Source of the DNA: a virus
IMG/VR virus record: IMGVR_UViG_3300025450_000159
Coordinates: 1-20,183 of that record
Strand: one strand, 5' to 3'
DNA: 20,183 bases
Shown: positions 19,519 through 20,183 of the stretch, piece after piece
How positions within the stretch are numbered: position 1 is the stretch's first letter
Layout of the letters: every line of letters starts with the position of its first letter
Program-made: the position numbers and the translations under genes
The notes under the pieces: model-generated
Databases searched by the model: none
What the model saw: only the letters and a program-made list of their open reading frames with translations
What the model was told of the DNA's origin: nothing

Positions 19519-19755
19519 ATGTACATCCCACGCATTGCCCTCAATCTTGTTGACAAGAAAATGAAAGACGGATTTCCGTATCACCTTGCCTTGTTTTCTG
19601 TGTCTGATCGCTTTGATTTGGACATGACAGAGCTTCGCCAAGCACACGAGAGACGATCACGCATCGGTGAATTGATTGATGATGGGCTTCTTGCCGTTGG
19701 CATGGTTGCCGTTTTCGCTTTCCCTGTTATTTTCTACTTTTTCGCCAAAGGATAA
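19519..19755 (+). CDS. Small tail-anchored membrane protein candidate, 78 aa
   Basis: The N-terminal two thirds is soluble (MYIPRIALNLVDKKMKDGFP, then FDLDMTELRQAHERRSRIGE). Residues about 56-76 (GLLAVGMVAVFAFPVIFYFF) form one transmembrane segment ending with a short AKG tail, so it is probably a tail-anchored inner-membrane protein. AAAGGA precedes the ATG. The soluble part ends in a helix-turn-helix-like Arg-rich segment but this is not a secure DNA-binding match. Superinfection exclusion is a frequent role for small early phage membrane proteins, but that is only a possibility. Confidence 0.62.
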   Translation: MYIPRIALNLVDKKMKDGFPYHLALFSVSDRFDLDMTELRQAHERRSRIGELIDDGLLAVGMVAVFAFPVIFYFFAKG

Positions 19756-19757
19756 AA

Positions 19758-20081
19758 ATGCAAAACTTATTTGAACAATTTCAAGGTGCAGATTTGGACA
19801 GGCTTACAGATTGCATCCAAGCAATCAGAAAAGCAGGGTTGCAAATCGACAAATACACCCAAGCAGGAATAAACGAATATTCGGGAAATGTTTGGGTGGC
19901 TTCTGAGGATTGGGTTGGTTGTGTCTATTGCTCGATTGGGTTTGATGTGCAATGGAGTTACTCTTGCCCCGAGTGCGGAGAGGAACACGATTTTGATACA
20001 TATCAAGAAATGGAAAATTACACAGACCTTTACGAATCACAAGCTTGTGAATCTTGCCAAAAGGTTACGGAGGAAGCATGA
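19758..20081 (+). CDS. Cys-rich putative zinc-binding protein, 107 aa
   Basis: Three CxxC pairs occur at C55/C58 (CVYC), C70/C73 (CPEC) and C97/C100 (CESC). The CPEC...CESC pair is a zinc-ribbon arrangement. The N-terminal 50 residues are helical then beta (DLDRLTDCIQAIRKAGLQID), and the whole is acidic, so nucleic-acid binding is less obvious than metal or protein binding. AAGGA lies just upstream and the gene follows the membrane-protein stop by two bases. Its stop overlaps the next start (ATGA at 20078). No specific family is recognised. Confidence 0.66.
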   Translation: MQNLFEQFQGADLDRLTDCIQAIRKAGLQIDKYTQAGINEYSGNVWVASEDWVGCVYCSIGFDVQWSYSCPECGEEHDFDTYQEMENYTDLYESQACESCQKVTEEA

Positions 20082-20183
20082 AGCACACAGAACACGAATA
20101 TTTTGAAGCAGGATACAAATACGAAAAGAACAAGATCGGGGGCGATGTCCTCCGCAAAATGATCGAAGCCGAAAGGATCGAGG
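20078..20183 (+). CDS. Partial small protein (cut by right edge)
   Basis: The ATG at 20078 overlaps the preceding stop as ATGA, with CGGAGGA upstream. Thirty-five codons are visible: MKHTEHEYFEAGYKYEKNKI, then GGDVLRKMIEAERIE. The sequence is charged and helical with a Tyr/Glu-rich start. Length and function cannot be judged. Confidence 0.6.
   Translation, partial: MKHTEHEYFEAGYKYEKNKIGGDVLRKMIEAERIE

Overview
The window is part of a tailed double-stranded DNA bacteriophage genome (Caudoviricetes), probably with a podovirus-like virion. The evidence is an almost gap-free block carrying TerS, TerL, a P22-type portal, a scaffold-like protein, a Mu gpT-type HK97-fold major capsid protein, several low-complexity Gly/Thr/Ser-rich virion proteins, and head-tail adaptor-like proteins. 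Good Shine-Dalgarno sites, sigma70-like promoters and one protein with a twin-arginine signal point to a Gram-negative, perhaps aquatic, proteobacterial host; this is inference. No integrase, polymerase, lysis enzyme, tRNA gene or CRISPR array is visible, so lifestyle cannot be decided.

Layout. A 229-bp non-coding region (18604-18832) separates two divergent blocks. To the right, six small genes run on the plus strand (18833 to the edge) and look like an early accessory block; none has a certain function. To the left, everything runs on the minus strand in packaging-then-morphogenesis order: terS, a LexA-like winged-helix protein, terL, a Tat-signal protein, portal, a small helical protein, a GroES-like co-chaperonin, scaffold, a conserved small protein, a virion protein and the major capsid protein (18603 down to 8777). 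A strong intrinsic terminator (8735-8763) follows the capsid gene and a near-consensus promoter (8733-8706) starts a second transcription unit. That unit holds two large beta-rich virion proteins, then a tightly packed cassette of small basic, His-rich, Met-rich or Lys/Gly-rich proteins, then a probable gp4-like adaptor, a zinc-ribbon protein, two small proteins and a partial adaptor protein cut by the left edge.

How it works together. TerS and TerL package DNA through the portal into a shell built from the gpT-like capsid protein on the scaffold. The GroES-like protein probably partners with host GroEL to fold a phage protein. The terminator/promoter pair after the capsid gene would separate capsid and tail-module expression. 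Genes from 4770 leftward are joined mostly by TAATG or ATGA junctions, implying translational coupling.

Most worth a second look: a predicted H-type pseudoknot directly against the ribosome-binding site of the GroES-like gene; a small protein that is 39% histidine beside a second His/Met-rich protein; a Tat signal peptide on a phage protein between terL and portal; a winged-helix gene between terS and terL; and beta-repeat modules apparently inserted into a conserved adaptor protein and repeated in the 1028-residue virion protein.
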